The position numbers and the translations under genes were made by a program. From positions 18,876 through 82,875 of the forward strand of contig NZ_BCTR01000005.1 in assembly GCF_002091475.1 (NCBI RefSeq): a stretch of DNA of 64,000 nt. The letters are read 5' to 3'. Source of the stretch: Sphingomonas azotifigens NBRC 15497 (GTDB lineage: Bacteria; Pseudomonadota; Alphaproteobacteria; Sphingomonadales; Sphingomonadaceae). How positions within the stretch are numbered: position 1 is the first letter of the stretch; the number at the start of each line of letters is the position of its first letter. Shown one piece after another: positions 1-9,800 of this stretch. A model generated the notes under the pieces. That model was not told where the DNA came from. It searched no databases and was given only the letters and a program-made list of their open reading frames with translations.

Positions 1-35
1 CCCACCTTGGGGGCTTCGGGGAGTCGCGTTGCCAT
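1..35 (-). CDS. N-terminus of a gene running off the left edge, possibly rimO-like
   Basis: Reading leftward from an ATG at 35-33 gives MATRLPEAPKVG with no stop before the window ends. The short basic/proline lead followed by PKVG resembles, from memory, the start of sphingomonad RimO (ribosomal protein S12 methylthiotransferase), where a cysteine-containing radical-SAM-family N-terminus follows. Only eleven full codons are visible, so this is a weak inference. The 146 bases between this start and the plus-strand gene at 182 would hold divergent promoters. Confidence 0.3.
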   Translation of the reverse strand, partial: MATRLPEAPKV

Positions 36-181
36 GATTGGACGCGGACATAGGCGCGAACCCGCCCGATTGCTAGGGCGCCACCTGTCGCAGACCGCCG
101 TGATTTCCCGAAATTGATTATCCGCTTTGCAATACCTATCGCGCAAAAGCGCGTGAGGGTGAGGGACGGCGGACTCCGAAT

Positions 182-1444
182 ATGCGGCAATCGATGTATC
201 TCGTTCTCGAACCCGGGACGCTGATGGTTCTCAACATCTTGATTTCGTTGATCTCGGCGGTGGCGTTCCTGGCGGTCGCGCTTCGCCGTCCGCACGCGAC
301 GAGATCGGGCGGCATGCTCCTGTGGTGTTTCGCCAACCTCGCAATTGCCGCCGGCTTCTTTGCCCTTCTGTTGCCCGCCTTCGTCTCCTTTCGCGTTCCG
401 GCGTTGCCGGGCAATCTGCTGATCGATGCGGGGACGCTGCTCAACTTTCTCGCCATCATGCGGTACCTGGCGCGGCCAAGGCGCGATCTGTGGGTGCTGA
501 CGCCGGCAGGGCTACTGGTCCTAGTGGAGATCGGCTATGTCCTTGCCGATTACGAAAACATGCGCGTGATGGTGGCGCTGGGCGGTTCGTTGCGCGGCCT
601 GTTGACGATCGCGGCCGCGCGGGCGCTGTGGACCTGCGCCGATGAATCCCGGCGCTCGGTCGCGCGGATCGCGGCAGCGGCGCACGGCCTCTGGGCAGCG
701 GTGCTCGTTGCCCGCATGCTCTGGTGGCTTGTCCATCCCGATGCGTCGGCGCTGGAGGATCCGACGACCGGCTTTGGACTCATCGCCCGCATCTTGCTGA
801 CCGCGACGATCACCCCGTGCATCCTCTGGATGCTGAGCCGCGAACTTGACGCGCAACTGTTCCACTATGCCACGCATGACGGCCTGACCGGTCTCTGGAA
901 CCGCCGGGTGCTGTGGGAGCGGGGCGAACGACGCGCCGAGCAGGTCCGTGCGCTCGGCGGATCGCTGGCCGTACTCATGATCGATGTGGATCACTTCAAG
1001 CGGATCAACGACCAGCATGGCCATGCCGCCGGCGATCTGGTGCTGATTGCGGTGGCGCGGGAGATCGGCCGGGTGACCGTCGCCGACGACTTCGTCGGCC
1101 GTATCGGCGGCGAGGAATTCCTGATCCTGCCGGGGGATCCGGACGCAGCGCTCGGCCTGGCCGAGCGCGTGCGCGCTGCGGTGGCGCGGCTCGAAGTGGT
1201 GGATGTGCCCGGGAACGCGCCGATCCGTTGCACCGTGAGCATCGGTCACGCCGAGCAGCGCGATGCTGCGCTGGCCTGGGAGCGGATCGTCGGCGCAGCC
1301 GACCAGGCGCTCTACGCGGCGAAGCGCGAAGGGCGGAACCGGGTTCGCAGCGCCACGGCGGAGCCTGCGGTCGAGCCGCCGCTGCCGCCGATGACGGCAG
1401 CGCGGGGAAGCAGGCTGCCCGAAACCTTGCGTCCAGCCCTGTGA
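182..1444 (+). CDS. Membrane-anchored diguanylate cyclase (GGDEF)
   Basis: This 420-residue protein has a hydrophobic N-terminal half with about six predicted membrane segments (residues ~10-220) and a cytoplasmic GGDEF domain (~235-395). The active-site signature is GGEEF at residues 309-313, a functional variant, so synthesis of cyclic di-GMP from two GTP is expected. The inhibitory I-site normally reads RxxD five residues before GG(D/E)EF; here the corresponding residues are VADD, so the arginine is missing and product feedback through the canonical I-site is unlikely. The C-terminal ~30 residues are proline- and alanine-rich. The signal sensed by the membrane part is unknown. It stands alone, with a GNAT gene 67 bp downstream. 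Confidence 0.9.
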   Translation: MRQSMYLVLEPGTLMVLNILISLISAVAFLAVALRRPHATRSGGMLLWCFANLAIAAGFFALLLPAFVSFRVPALPGNLLIDAGTLLNFLAIMRYLARPRRDLWVLTPAGLLVLVEIGYVLADYENMRVMVALGGSLRGLLTIAAARALWTCADESRRSVARIAAAAHGLWAAVLVARMLWWLVHPDASALEDPTTGFGLIARILLTATITPCILWMLSRELDAQLFHYATHDGLTGLWNRRVLWERGERRAEQVRALGGSLAVLMIDVDHFKRINDQHGHAAGDLVLIAVAREIGRVTVADDFVGRIGGEEFLILPGDPDAALGLAERVRAAVARLEVVDVPGNAPIRCTVSIGHAEQRDAALAWERIVGAADQALYAAKREGRNRVRSATAEPAVEPPLPPMTAARGSRLPETLRPAL

Positions 1445-1511
1445 GGTTTACGGATGGGCGTGCGCGCCTAGTCGGCCTAGCGCGCCATGCATCGCTTGTG
1501 GAGATACCGTC

Positions 1512-2030
1512 ATGACCGCGACCACCGCAGAGCCTGTCCAACTGTCGACCCGCTCCGGGCTCGTCATCGACGTGCGCACCGTGCGTCCGGACGACGCGGC
1601 GCTGCTCAAGGACTTTTTCGATCACGTCTCGAATGAGGATCGCCGCTTCCGCTTCTTCACCGCCAGCCCGCATCTCCAGCCGCACCAGGCGGCGGCGCTG
1701 ATCCATGTCGATCACCACAAGACCGAGAGCTATCTGGCGTTCACCGCCGAGGGCGGCCAACTGGTCGGCTCGGGCATGCTCGCCTGCGACGACGCGCTGG
1801 ATACGGCCGAGGTCGCGATCTCGATCCGCGCGGATCGCAAGGGGCAGGGGGTGGGCTGGAGCCTGCTCAACTACATCACCGCCGAGGCCAAGGCGCGCGG
1901 CGTGAAGCGACTTCAGTCGATCGAAAGCCGCGAGAACCACCTCGCGATCGAGCTGGAGCGCGAGATGGGCTTCGTTGCCCGCGAGGTCGAGGGCGACCCC
2001 AGCGTGGTGCTGCTCGAAACGGTATTCTGA
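1512..2030 (+). CDS. GNAT-family N-acetyltransferase
   Basis: A 172-residue single-domain GNAT protein. The opening VRTVRPDDAALLKDFF and DRRFRFF resemble the acetyltransferase module attached to Pat/YfiQ-type protein acetyltransferases. The acetyl-CoA pyrophosphate-binding loop is visible as RKGQGVG, followed by the usual helix WSLLNYI. It should transfer an acetyl group from acetyl-CoA to an amine, possibly a protein lysine; the substrate cannot be told from sequence. Length is normal for a stand-alone GNAT. The ATG is the first start after the upstream stop. A GC-rich hairpin region follows and separates it from the convergent amn gene. Confidence 0.85.
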   Translation: MTATTAEPVQLSTRSGLVIDVRTVRPDDAALLKDFFDHVSNEDRRFRFFTASPHLQPHQAAALIHVDHHKTESYLAFTAEGGQLVGSGMLACDDALDTAEVAISIRADRKGQGVGWSLLNYITAEAKARGVKRLQSIESRENHLAIELEREMGFVAREVEGDPSVVLLETVF

Positions 2031-2035
2031 TCCCG

Positions 2036-2200
2036 AACCCCTCTCCCCATCGGGGAGAGGGAGGGGCTCGCCGCCGAAGGCGGTGGGAGGGAGAGGGGGC
2101 TGTTCAGCGGCGCTTCGCGCCGCCCGCCCCTCTCCAAGCTGCGCTAGGCGCTTGCGCGCCAAGCTTCGCTATCCTCTCCCCTCGCGGGGCGAGGATTTAA
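2036..2200. repeat. GC-rich intergenic repeat with two hairpins
   Basis: The gap between the GNAT gene and amn is filled with inverted repeats. A perfect 10-bp stem (CCCTCTCCCC / GGGGAGAGGG, 2039-2061) is followed by CTCGCCGCCGAAGGCGG and a GGGAGGG run. A second stem (ATCCTCTCCCC / GGGGCGAGGAT, 2171-2196) lies next to the amn stop. A related CTCCC...GGGGGAGGGGG block sits at the right end of the window, so this looks like a repeated extragenic element of this genome. Confidence 0.6.
2171..2200. terminator. Candidate bidirectional terminator between GNAT gene and amn
   Basis: Stem ATCCTCTCCCC / GGGGCGAGGAT with loop TCGC and one internal mismatch. It is followed by TTTAA on the plus strand. 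It lies between two convergent genes, so it could stop transcription from both sides; the U-tract is short. Confidence 0.45.
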
Positions 2201-2204
2201 GCGA

Positions 2205-3641
2205 TCACCGGAACGGCGGCTCGTTGAAGGCGCGGAGCTTGCGGCTGTGGAGCTTGGCGCCTTCGCGGCGCAGTTCCTCGCAGGCCTCGATGCCGATCTT
2301 CAGATGCTCGGCGATCGCCCGCTCGTAGAAGCGGTTGGCCTGGCCGGGCAGCTTGAGTTCGCCGTGGAGCGGCTTGTCCGAGACGCAGAGCAGCGTCCCA
2401 TAGGGCACGCGGAAGCGATAGCCCTGTGCTGCCAGAGTCGCCGACTCCATGTCAACGCCGACCGCGCGGCTCAGCGAGAAGCGCAGCGCCGACTGCGAAT
2501 AGCGCAGCTCCCAGTTGCGATCGTCGGTGGTAACGATCGTGCCGGTGCGCAGGCGCTGCTTGAGCTCGTCGCCCGATTGACCCGAAACCGTCTCCGCCGC
2601 CCGCGCCAGCGCCTGCTGAACTTCGGCGATGGCGGGGATGGGGATCTCCGGCGGCAGCACGTCGTCCATGATGTGGTCGTCGCGCAGATAGGCATGGGCG
2701 AGCACATAGTCGCCGATCCGCTGGCTCGGGCGCAGGCCGCCGCAATGGCCGATCATCAGCCATGCTTCGGGGCGTATCACCGCAAGGTGATCGGTGATCG
2801 TCTTTGCGTTCGACGGACCGACGCCGATATTGACCAGCGTGATGCCGGTGCGGCCCTCGGCCATCAGATGATAGGCCGGCATCTGATGCCGCCGCCACGC
2901 GCCGTCGCTGACCAGCCGGTCGGCATCCGCGGCATCCTCGATCACGATCCCGCCCGCGCCGGAGACGCCGATGAAGCGGCTGTCCGGGCCCAGCTGTGCG
3001 CAGGCCCAGCGCACGAACTCATCGACATAGCGATGGTAGTTGGTGAACAGGATATATTGCTGGAAATGCTCGACCGGGGTGCCGGTATAGTGCTTGAGCC
3101 GGGCCAGCGAGAAATCGGTGCGCAGCGCGTCGAACAGCGCCAGCGGCCGCGTCTCGTCCTGGCTGATCCACAGCCCATCGGCGATCTCGTCACCGATATG
3201 GGACAGCTCGGTCGCCGGAAAGTGACGTCCGAGCTCGGTCGCCGAGACGTCATCCAGGCTCAGGATCGTGTTCGGATCGAGCACATAGGGGAAGGGGATC
3301 TCCTGCCGTCCGGTGACCGCATGCACCTCGACGTCATAATCCTCGATCAGGAAGGTCAGCTGCTCGGTCAGATAGTCGGCGAACATCGCCGGGCGGGTCA
3401 CGGTGATGCGGTAATCGCCCGCTTCCACCAATCGGCCGAACGAGCGCCGCGGGATCGGCCGGTTCACGCCGCCGCGATAGGTAACGCGCAGTTCGGGATA
3501 GGCGAAGCTGCCGTCCGTCCGGCTTTCGGGATCGGGTGTGGTGCCGTCGGTGATGTAGCGGTTGAGCGCCTGCTGCAGTCGTTCGACCGAGGCGCGATAG
3601 AGCCGATCCAGGTCGGCGACGATATCGGAGGCTTGAGTCAT
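2205..3641 (-). CDS. amn: AMP nucleosidase
   Basis: A 478-residue protein, close to the usual ~480 residues. AMP nucleosidase hydrolyses AMP to adenine and ribose 5-phosphate in the cytoplasm and helps control adenylate pools. The N-terminal regulatory half carries the family block YRGGVNRPIPRRSFGRL. The C-terminal half is the purine-nucleoside-phosphorylase-like fold, with VNIGVGPSNAKTITDHL, WLMIGHCGGLRPSQ and the nucleoside-binding block VDMESATLAAQGYRFRVPYG. The gene is monocistronic or follows the peroxiredoxin gene; a 97-bp repeat copy separates the two. Adenine made here could be used by the adenine deaminase at about 30 kb, though the genes are far apart. Confidence 0.95.
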   Translation of the reverse strand: MTQASDIVADLDRLYRASVERLQQALNRYITDGTTPDPESRTDGSFAYPELRVTYRGGVNRPIPRRSFGRLVEAGDYRITVTRPAMFADYLTEQLTFLIEDYDVEVHAVTGRQEIPFPYVLDPNTILSLDDVSATELGRHFPATELSHIGDEIADGLWISQDETRPLALFDALRTDFSLARLKHYTGTPVEHFQQYILFTNYHRYVDEFVRWACAQLGPDSRFIGVSGAGGIVIEDAADADRLVSDGAWRRHQMPAYHLMAEGRTGITLVNIGVGPSNAKTITDHLAVIRPEAWLMIGHCGGLRPSQRIGDYVLAHAYLRDDHIMDDVLPPEIPIPAIAEVQQALARAAETVSGQSGDELKQRLRTGTIVTTDDRNWELRYSQSALRFSLSRAVGVDMESATLAAQGYRFRVPYGTLLCVSDKPLHGELKLPGQANRFYERAIAEHLKIGIEACEELRREGAKLHSRKLRAFNEPPFR

Positions 3642-3732
3642 CTTCCATCGCTAAGCGCGGAAGATGACTCTGGCAAGTCGGCTGGCGGAATGGGGGGGCT
3701 ATTCGCCATCCCGGCACCACCCTCTATCCCGG

Positions 3733-3828
3733 CGTCATCCCCGCGAAGGCGGGGATCCATTGGTGGTGCCGTCACGGCGCCTGCCGAGACGTCCTGGCAA
3801 ATGGATTCCCGCCTTCGCGGGAATGACG
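3733..3828. repeat. Intergenic inverted-repeat element, copy A (inverted orientation)
   Basis: About 96 bp, bounded by CGTCATCCCCGCGAAGGCGG on the left and its near-perfect inverted copy ending GGGAATGACG on the right. The core holds ATCCATTGG and CAAATGGAT. Compared with the copies at 12409, 21608 and 28421 this one is reversed: the reverse complement of its right half matches the left half of the 21608 copy up to TTTGCCAGGACG. It lies between the peroxiredoxin gene and amn. Confidence 0.85.
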
Positions 3829-3862
3829 ACCAAGGTAAGGCGGTGGTGTCCCCCGCCTGCAA

Positions 3863-4345
3863 TCAGAGCTTGCTCAGCACATATTCGGCCGAGCTGACTT
3901 CGAACGCGCCCGGCGCCTCGACGAACAGCTGCTCGACGACGCCGTCATTGACGATCATCGCGAAGCGCTGGCCGCGCGTGCCGAGGCCGAAGGCCGAGCC
4001 GTCGAGCGTCAGGCCCAGCGCCTCGACGAAGCCGCCATTGCCGTCGGCCAGCATCGTCACCTTGTCAGCCACGCCATTGGCGTCGCCCCAGGCCTTCATC
4101 ACGAAGAAATCGTTGACCGCGGTGCAGGCGATCTCGTCGACGCCCTTGGCCTTGATCTCGTCGGCCTTCTCCACAAAGCCCGGCAGGTGCTTGGCCGAGC
4201 AGGTGGGGGTGAAGGCACCCGGCACCGAGAACAGCGCGATCTTGCGGCCGGCGAAATAGGCGGGCGCGTCGACCTGGTCCGGGCCTTCGGCGGTGACCTT
4301 GACGAGCTTGGCGTCGGGAATGCGATCGCCGGTCTGGATGGTCAT
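3863..4345 (-). CDS. Peroxiredoxin (Prx5-like, AhpC/TSA family)
   Basis: A 160-residue thiol peroxidase of the Prx5 subfamily that reduces hydrogen and organic peroxides. The peroxidatic cysteine is C49 in PGAFTPTCSAKHLPGF, the diagnostic motif of this group. A second cysteine, C74 in EIACTAVND, could be the resolving or glutathionylated residue. The closing QLFVEAPGAFEVSSAEYVL is typical. The ATG is preceded by AAGGAGAG at good spacing. It is transcribed away from yqgE, with about 110 bases between for two promoters. The reductant (glutaredoxin or thioredoxin) cannot be told from sequence. Confidence 0.93.
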   Translation of the reverse strand: MTIQTGDRIPDAKLVKVTAEGPDQVDAPAYFAGRKIALFSVPGAFTPTCSAKHLPGFVEKADEIKAKGVDEIACTAVNDFFVMKAWGDANGVADKVTMLADGNGGFVEALGLTLDGSAFGLGTRGQRFAMIVNDGVVEQLFVEAPGAFEVSSAEYVLSKL

Positions 4346-4457
4346 GCTGCTCTCTCCTTGCGAATCCTGCGGCGGTGCGGCCGCGGCGCCTCCATCGCAT
4401 CCCGCGCAACAAATTCAAGCGTGGCCCGTAGACAGGGGGAACGATAAGGTGGATCGC

Positions 4458-5018
4458 ATGGATTCGACGCCCTCCCTCACCGGCCAATTCCTGCTGGCCA
4501 TGCCCGGCATCGGCGACCCGCGCTTCGAACGCGCGGTCATCGCGATGTGCGCCCATGATGTCGAGGGCGCGCTCGGCATCGGCATCGGCGCCACCATCGA
4601 AGGCGTCAGCCTGCATGATCTGCTCGAACAGTTCGAGATCGACCCCGGCGCGGTGCCCGACGTGCCGGTGCATTTCGGCGGTCCCGTCGAGCCCCGGCGC
4701 GGCTTCGTCCTCCACTCCGCCGACTGGAGCGGCCAGGACACGATCGACGTTGCCGGCCGCTGGCAGCTCTCCGGCACGATCGACGTGCTGCGCGCCATCG
4801 CCGAAGGGCGCGGCCCCAGCCGCTGGCTGGTCGCGCTCGGCTATGCCGGCTGGGGCGAGGGGCAGCTGGAGGAGGAACTGACCCGCCATGGCTGGTTCAA
4901 CACGCCCGCCGATATCAGCCTGCTCTACGACACCGATGTGTACGAACGCTGGGCCGAAGGGTTTGTCGGCGCAGGCATCGATCCGCGGCTATTGGCAAAT
5001 AGCACGGGCACCGCTTGA
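4458..5018 (+). CDS. yqgE: YqgE/AlgH (UPF0301) family protein
   Basis: A 186-residue member of the UPF0301 family. The signature elements are GQFLLAMPGIGDPRFERAV near the start, VHFGGPVEPRRGFVLHS in the middle, and GYAGWGEGQLEEEL toward the end. The molecular function of the family is not established; some members affect alginate or stress regulation. The chosen ATG gives the family's usual N-terminus; an in-frame GTG three codons earlier (4449) is possible. The open frame extends further upstream, but that part overlaps the divergent peroxiredoxin gene and does not look coding. Confidence 0.9.
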   Translation: MDSTPSLTGQFLLAMPGIGDPRFERAVIAMCAHDVEGALGIGIGATIEGVSLHDLLEQFEIDPGAVPDVPVHFGGPVEPRRGFVLHSADWSGQDTIDVAGRWQLSGTIDVLRAIAEGRGPSRWLVALGYAGWGEGQLEEELTRHGWFNTPADISLLYDTDVYERWAEGFVGAGIDPRLLANSTGTA

Positions 5019-5033
5019 ATTGGCGCGATCGGC

Positions 5034-5053
5034 ATATAAAGATATCTTTATAT
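5034..5053. promoter_or_regulatory. Perfect 20-bp palindrome upstream of ahcY
   Basis: ATATAAAGATATCTTTATAT is a perfect palindrome in an AT-rich island, 100 bp before the ahcY start, in an otherwise very GC-rich sequence. The position and symmetry fit a dimeric repressor site. From knowledge of SAH-responsive ArsR-type regulators (SahR) that control ahcY in proteobacteria, this is a candidate operator; the match to that family is inference. A separate perfect hairpin (CCGGGA-GGAG-TCCCGG, 5101-5116) lies in the leader. Confidence 0.65.
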
Positions 5054-5152
5054 TAACATTGCGCGCCTGACCCGAAGCGGCTAGGGGCGCACCCATGCGG
5101 CCGGGAGGAGTCCCGGTACGCCCGCATTTTGCTTGAACTGGAGAAGCAGCCC

Positions 5153-6556
5153 GTGGCTACCAACGACTATGTCATCAAGGACATCGCGCTCGCCGATTTC
5201 GGCCGTAAGGAGATCGAGATCGCCGAGACCGAAATGCCCGGTCTGATGGCGCTCCGCAAGGAATTCGGCCCGTCGCAGCCGCTGAAGGGCGCGCGCATCA
5301 CCGGATCGCTGCACATGACGATCCAGACCGCCGTGCTGATCGAGACGCTGACCGCGCTCGGCGCGCAGGTCCGCTGGGCGACCTGCAACATCTTCTCGAC
5401 GCAGGACCACGCCGCCGCCGCCATCGCCGCCACCGGCGTGCCGGTGTTCGCGGTCAAGGGCGAGAGCCTGGCCGAGTATTGGGACTATGTCGGCGACATC
5501 TTCAACTGGGGCGCGGACACCGACGGCACCACCGCCAACATCATCCTAGACGACGGCGGCGACGCGACCATGTTCGCGCTGTGGGGCGCCAAGCTCGAAG
5601 CCGGCGCGACGCTGGGCGAGCCGGAGAATGACGAGGAAGTCGAGTTCCAGCGCGCGCTGAAGGCGTTCGTCGCCAAGTATCCGGGCTATCTCACCAAGAC
5701 CGTGCAGAACCTGAAGGGCGTCTCGGAAGAGACCACCACCGGCGTGCACCGCCTGTACGAGATCGCCAAGAAGGGCGAGCTGCCGTTCCCGGCGATCAAC
5801 GTCAACGACAGCGTCACCAAGTCGAAGTTCGACAACCTCTATGGCTGCAAGGAATCGCTGGTCGACGCGATCCGTCGCGCCACCGACGTGATGCTGGCCG
5901 GCAAGGTCGCCTGCGTCGCCGGCTTCGGCGACGTCGGCAAGGGCTCGGCCCAGTCGCTCCGCAACGGTGGCGCCCGCGTGATGGTCACCGAAATCGATCC
6001 GATCTGCGCGCTGCAGGCGGCGATGGAGGGCTTCGAGGTCGTCACGATGGACGAGGCCGTGAAGCGCGCCGACATCTTCGTGACCGCCACCGGCAACGCC
6101 GACGTGATCACCGCCGATCACATGAAGGCGATGAAGCCGATGTCGATCGTCTGCAACATCGGCCACTTCGACAGCGAGATCCAGATCGCGGCGCTGTCGA
6201 ACTACAAGTGGACCGAAGTGAAGCCGGGCACCGACCTGGTCGAGTTCCCGGACGGCAAGCAGATCATCGTGCTCGCCAAGGGCCGCCTGGTGAACCTGGG
6301 CTGCGCCACCGGTCACCCGAGCTTCGTGATGTCGGCCAGCTTCACCAACCAGACGCTGGCGCAGATCGAGCTCTGGACCCGCGGCGAGCACTACAAGAAC
6401 GAAGTCTACGTCCTGCCGAAGCACCTCGACGAGAAGGTCGCGGCGCTGCACCTCGAAAAGCTGGGCGTGCACCTGTCGAAGCTGAGCGAGAAGCAGGCTG
6501 CCTATATCGGCGTGAAGCCGGAAGGTCCGTTCAAGCCGGAGCACTACCGCTACTAA
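5153..6556 (+). CDS. ahcY: S-adenosyl-L-homocysteine hydrolase
   Basis: A 467-residue NAD-dependent enzyme that splits S-adenosylhomocysteine into adenosine and homocysteine, the recycling step after methyl transfer. Visible family blocks are [40 protein letters not shown], the NAD-binding loop [14 protein letters not shown], and the C-terminal KPEHYRY. Length matches bacterial AhcY. I chose the GTG at 5153 ([10 protein letters not shown]), which matches the family start and has GGAG about ten bases upstream; a TTG eight codons earlier is less likely. The 20-bp palindrome upstream suggests dedicated repression. Confidence 0.97.
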   Translation: MATNDYVIKDIALADFGRKEIEIAETEMPGLMALRKEFGPSQPLKGARITGSLHMTIQTAVLIETLTALGAQVRWATCNIFSTQDHAAAAIAATGVPVFAVKGESLAEYWDYVGDIFNWGADTDGTTANIILDDGGDATMFALWGAKLEAGATLGEPENDEEVEFQRALKAFVAKYPGYLTKTVQNLKGVSEETTTGVHRLYEIAKKGELPFPAINVNDSVTKSKFDNLYGCKESLVDAIRRATDVMLAGKVACVAGFGDVGKGSAQSLRNGGARVMVTEIDPICALQAAMEGFEVVTMDEAVKRADIFVTATGNADVITADHMKAMKPMSIVCNIGHFDSEIQIAALSNYKWTEVKPGTDLVEFPDGKQIIVLAKGRLVNLGCATGHPSFVMSASFTNQTLAQIELWTRGEHYKNEVYVLPKHLDEKVAALHLEKLGVHLSKLSEKQAAYIGVKPEGPFKPEHYRY

Positions 6557-6585
6557 GCGAAAGGCGCCTGCTGCGCTGTTTTGTC

Positions 6586-6625
6586 ATGGCCGCTCCGGGG
6601 TTCCCTGGGGCGGCCATTTCTGTTG
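6586..6625 (+). terminator. Candidate terminator after ahcY
   Basis: An 11-bp stem with one wobble pair (ATGGCCGCTCC / GGGGCGGCCAT, 6586-6617) is followed by TTCTGTTG, a modest T-rich tail, 30 bases after the ahcY stop. Confidence 0.6.
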
Positions 6626-6631
6626 CGCGTT

Positions 6632-6811
6632 GATGCAGAAATGCATCGTCAGTGTTGCGGTTCGGCAACAGAAATTGTGAAATTAGTGTTACGTTTCCCG
6701 TGGCGGCAATAATGCCCCGGTCGGTCGCGCTGCAGACAAGGTTCAGATATATTTGCAACATTGCGGAAGCGCGGAGGGCTTTCACGGGCGCATCGTAAAA
6801 ATATGCGTCCG
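6632..6811. promoter_or_regulatory. Leader of the TonB-dependent receptor gene, with three inverted repeats
   Basis: This 5' region holds GATGCA-GAAA-TGCATC (6632-6647), TGTTGC-GGTTCG-GCAACA (6653-6670) and a hairpin CGGGCGCAT / ATGCGTCCG (6785-6811) just before the AAAGGGG ribosome site of the receptor gene. The first two could be operators. The third would form in the mRNA next to the ribosome site and could affect translation. No known riboswitch was recognised. Confidence 0.4.
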
Positions 6812-6825
6812 TAAAGGGGTATGTA

Positions 6826-9800
6826 ATGCGTTTCCTTCGTGCAGGCCGTCAGGGCGGCCTCAAGCTCTCCGCGTCGTTCGCGGCTCTCGTTGCGGCCCAG
6901 GCCGCGCTTCCCGCTTTTGCGCAGACCGACACCGCGGCGACGCCGGCGGCCCCCGCCGCCCAGGCGCAGGAGCCGGCCGAGATCGTCGTGACCGGTTCGC
7001 GCATCTCGCGCCCGGGCCTGGATTCGCCGATCCCGGTGACCTCGGTCACCGTGTCCGACCTGACCCGCAACGGCGGCGTCGTCGTCGGTGACGCGCTCAA
7101 CGCGCTGCCGTCGATGCGCAACACCTACAGCCAGGCGAGCTCGACCCAGTTCATCGGCACTTCGGGCCTCAACCTGCTCGATCTGCGCGGCCTCGGCACC
7201 GCCCGCACGCTGGTGCTGGTCAACGGCCGCCGCCACGTCACCTCGGTCGAGGGCGAGTTCCAGGTCGATGTCAACACCATCCCGACCGATCTGCTTGAGC
7301 GGGTCGACGTCGTGACCGGCGGCAGCTCGGCCGTCTACGGCTCGGACGCGATGGCCGGCGTCGTCAACTTCGTGACCAAGCGCAACTTCGACGGCGTGAC
7401 GCTCAACGCCCAGGCCGGCATCAGCGACAAGGCCGATCGCGGCACCTATCGCCTGTCCGGCACGTTCGGCAAGAACTTCTCGGAAGGCCGCGGCAACATC
7501 GCCGTCGCGCTCGAATATAACCGCGCCAACCTGGTGACCTATGCCGACCGCCCCGAGCTGACCGGCGCCGTCGACGGCCGCAACCAGATCCAGCTGGTCG
7601 ACAATCCTGCGCTCGACAATACCAAGCCGGATCGTACCTACCTGACCCGCGTGCACAGCTATGGCTATGACAATGGCGGCAACTTCATCGCCTATAACGG
7701 CACCAGCACGCGTTCGTGCACGACCGCCAATGCCTGCGTCGCCAACGGCTTCCCGCGCATCTTCGGCTTCCGCCCGGACGGCTCGCTGCGCGAATATAAC
7801 TACGGCACCGATTTCCGGCCGGCCGGCTCGGGCAACAACCAGGGCGGCGACGGCGCGGTCCTGAACGATCGCGGCACGCTGGTTCCGCGCCTCGACCGCT
7901 ATGTCGCGAACGTGCTCGGCCACTATGACGTCTCGGACGCGTTCCGTCCGTTCTTCGAAGCCAAGTTCGTTCGCGTCGAGAGCTTCAACCAGGGCAGCCC
8001 GACCTTCGCGCAGGGCGGCGAGCAGGGCCTGGTCCGCGACACCGATGCCAATGGCAACCCGATCACGCGCCCGGCGGACCTGTATTACGGCACCAGCGTC
8101 GGCGTTCCGATCCGGCTCGACAACCCGTATCTGCAGCCGGCTGCTGCCGCGACGATCCGCTCGCTGCTGCCCGCCGGTGCGGAATTCTTCCGCCTGAACC
8201 GCGAGAACAACGATCTCGGCACGCGTGACGAGTTCGACCGCCGCGACACCTACCGTTTCGTCGCAGGCGTCGAGGGTAATTTCAACTCGACCTGGAAGTA
8301 TGATTTCTCGGTCAATTACGGCGAGTTCCACTCGACGTCGCGATTCTACAACAATCGCATCGAGAGCAATTTCTACAATGCGGTCGACGCGGTGCGGAAT
8401 TCGGCCGGGCAGATCGTCTGCCGGATCAACCAGACGACGGTGACCGATCCGAAGTGCGTGCCGATCAACCTGCTGGGCGACGGCTCGGTCAGCCAGGCGG
8501 CGCGCAACTACATCAACACCACCTCGATCCGCACCGGCAAGGCTACCGAGCTCGACATCAATGCCAACCTTATCGGCGATACGAGCAAGTGGTTCGAGCT
8601 GCCGGGCGGCCCGGTGCGCTTCGCGATCGGTGGCGAGTATCGTCGTGAAACCGCCTTCTACCGCTACGACGATCTGGTGAAGAGCGGGGCGACCTTCCTC
8701 AACGCGATCCCGGACTTCAACCCGCCCTCGTTCGCCGTCAAGGAAGCCTATGGCGAGCTCGACGTGCCGCTGCTGCGCAACCTTCCGTTCGCGCAGGAAT
8801 TGACGGTCAACGGCGCGGTCCGCGTGGCGGACTACAAGGGCGCGACCGGCACGGTGTGGGCGTGGAATGCCGGCGGCATCTACGCACCGGTCCGCGACAT
8901 CAAGTTCCGCGTGAACTATTCGAAGTCGGTGCGCGCGCCCTCGCTGGCGGACCTCTATTCGTCGCCGTCGCAGAACTTCGCGTCGGTTGACGATCCGTGC
9001 GACGTCAACTCGATTACCAAGGGCCGTGCGACCCGTGCGGCGAACTGCGCCGCGGCGGGCGTGCCGACCGGCTTCGTCAACGATCGTACCCGTGCGGGCA
9101 CCCTCGAGATCCTGTCGGGCGGCAATCCGAACCTGACGGCGGAAACCTCGCGCAGCTGGACCTATGGCGTGATCGTGCAGCCGCGCTTCGTGCCGGGCCT
9201 GTCGTTCACCGCGGATTATTACGACATCAAGATCAGCAACGTCATCAGCGCGGTCGACGCCCAGACCATTCTGGACGCCTGCTATGACGCGCCGACGCTG
9301 GACAACCAGTTCTGCAAGCTGATCAATCCGCGCCAGTCGAACGGCTATTTCGCGTCGCCGGCGCTGCTGCAGAGCAGCGTCAACTTCGCGGCGCTGCGGG
9401 CGAAGGGCATCGATTTCGACCTGTCCTACAACCGCAAGGTGTTCGCGAACGACCGGATCGCGTTCCGGGCGGTCGCCACCTATGTCCAGAACCGCACCGA
9501 CTATCCGTACCTGGACACGCCGGAGCGTCCGGAGCGGGTGAAGGGCGAACTGGGCGATCCGATCTGGCGGGTGAACGCCTCGGTCGACTACACCCATGGC
9601 CCGGTGACGATCGGCTATCAGGTCCGCTATATCGGCAAGCAGTCGGTCACCGACTGGGAAGCCCAGCATGACACCAACGGCGTGCCGGCGCTCGATCCCT
9701 ATTATGCCGACATCGTCTACTATCCGGAGGTGTTCTACCACTCGATCCGCGGCACGCTCGACGTGAACCGCCAGTTCACCCTGTATGGCGGCGTCGACAA

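Noticed and set aside
2036..2200. CRISPR array or tandem repeat in the GC-rich gap
   Set aside because: The repeats are inverted pairs, not regularly spaced direct repeats with unique spacers.
5060..5152. SAM- or SAH-type riboswitch in the ahcY leader
   Set aside because: The leader is short and, apart from one small perfect hairpin, does not show the conserved cores of SAM-II, SAM/SAH or SAH aptamers as I remember them. The upstream palindrome is better explained as a protein site.
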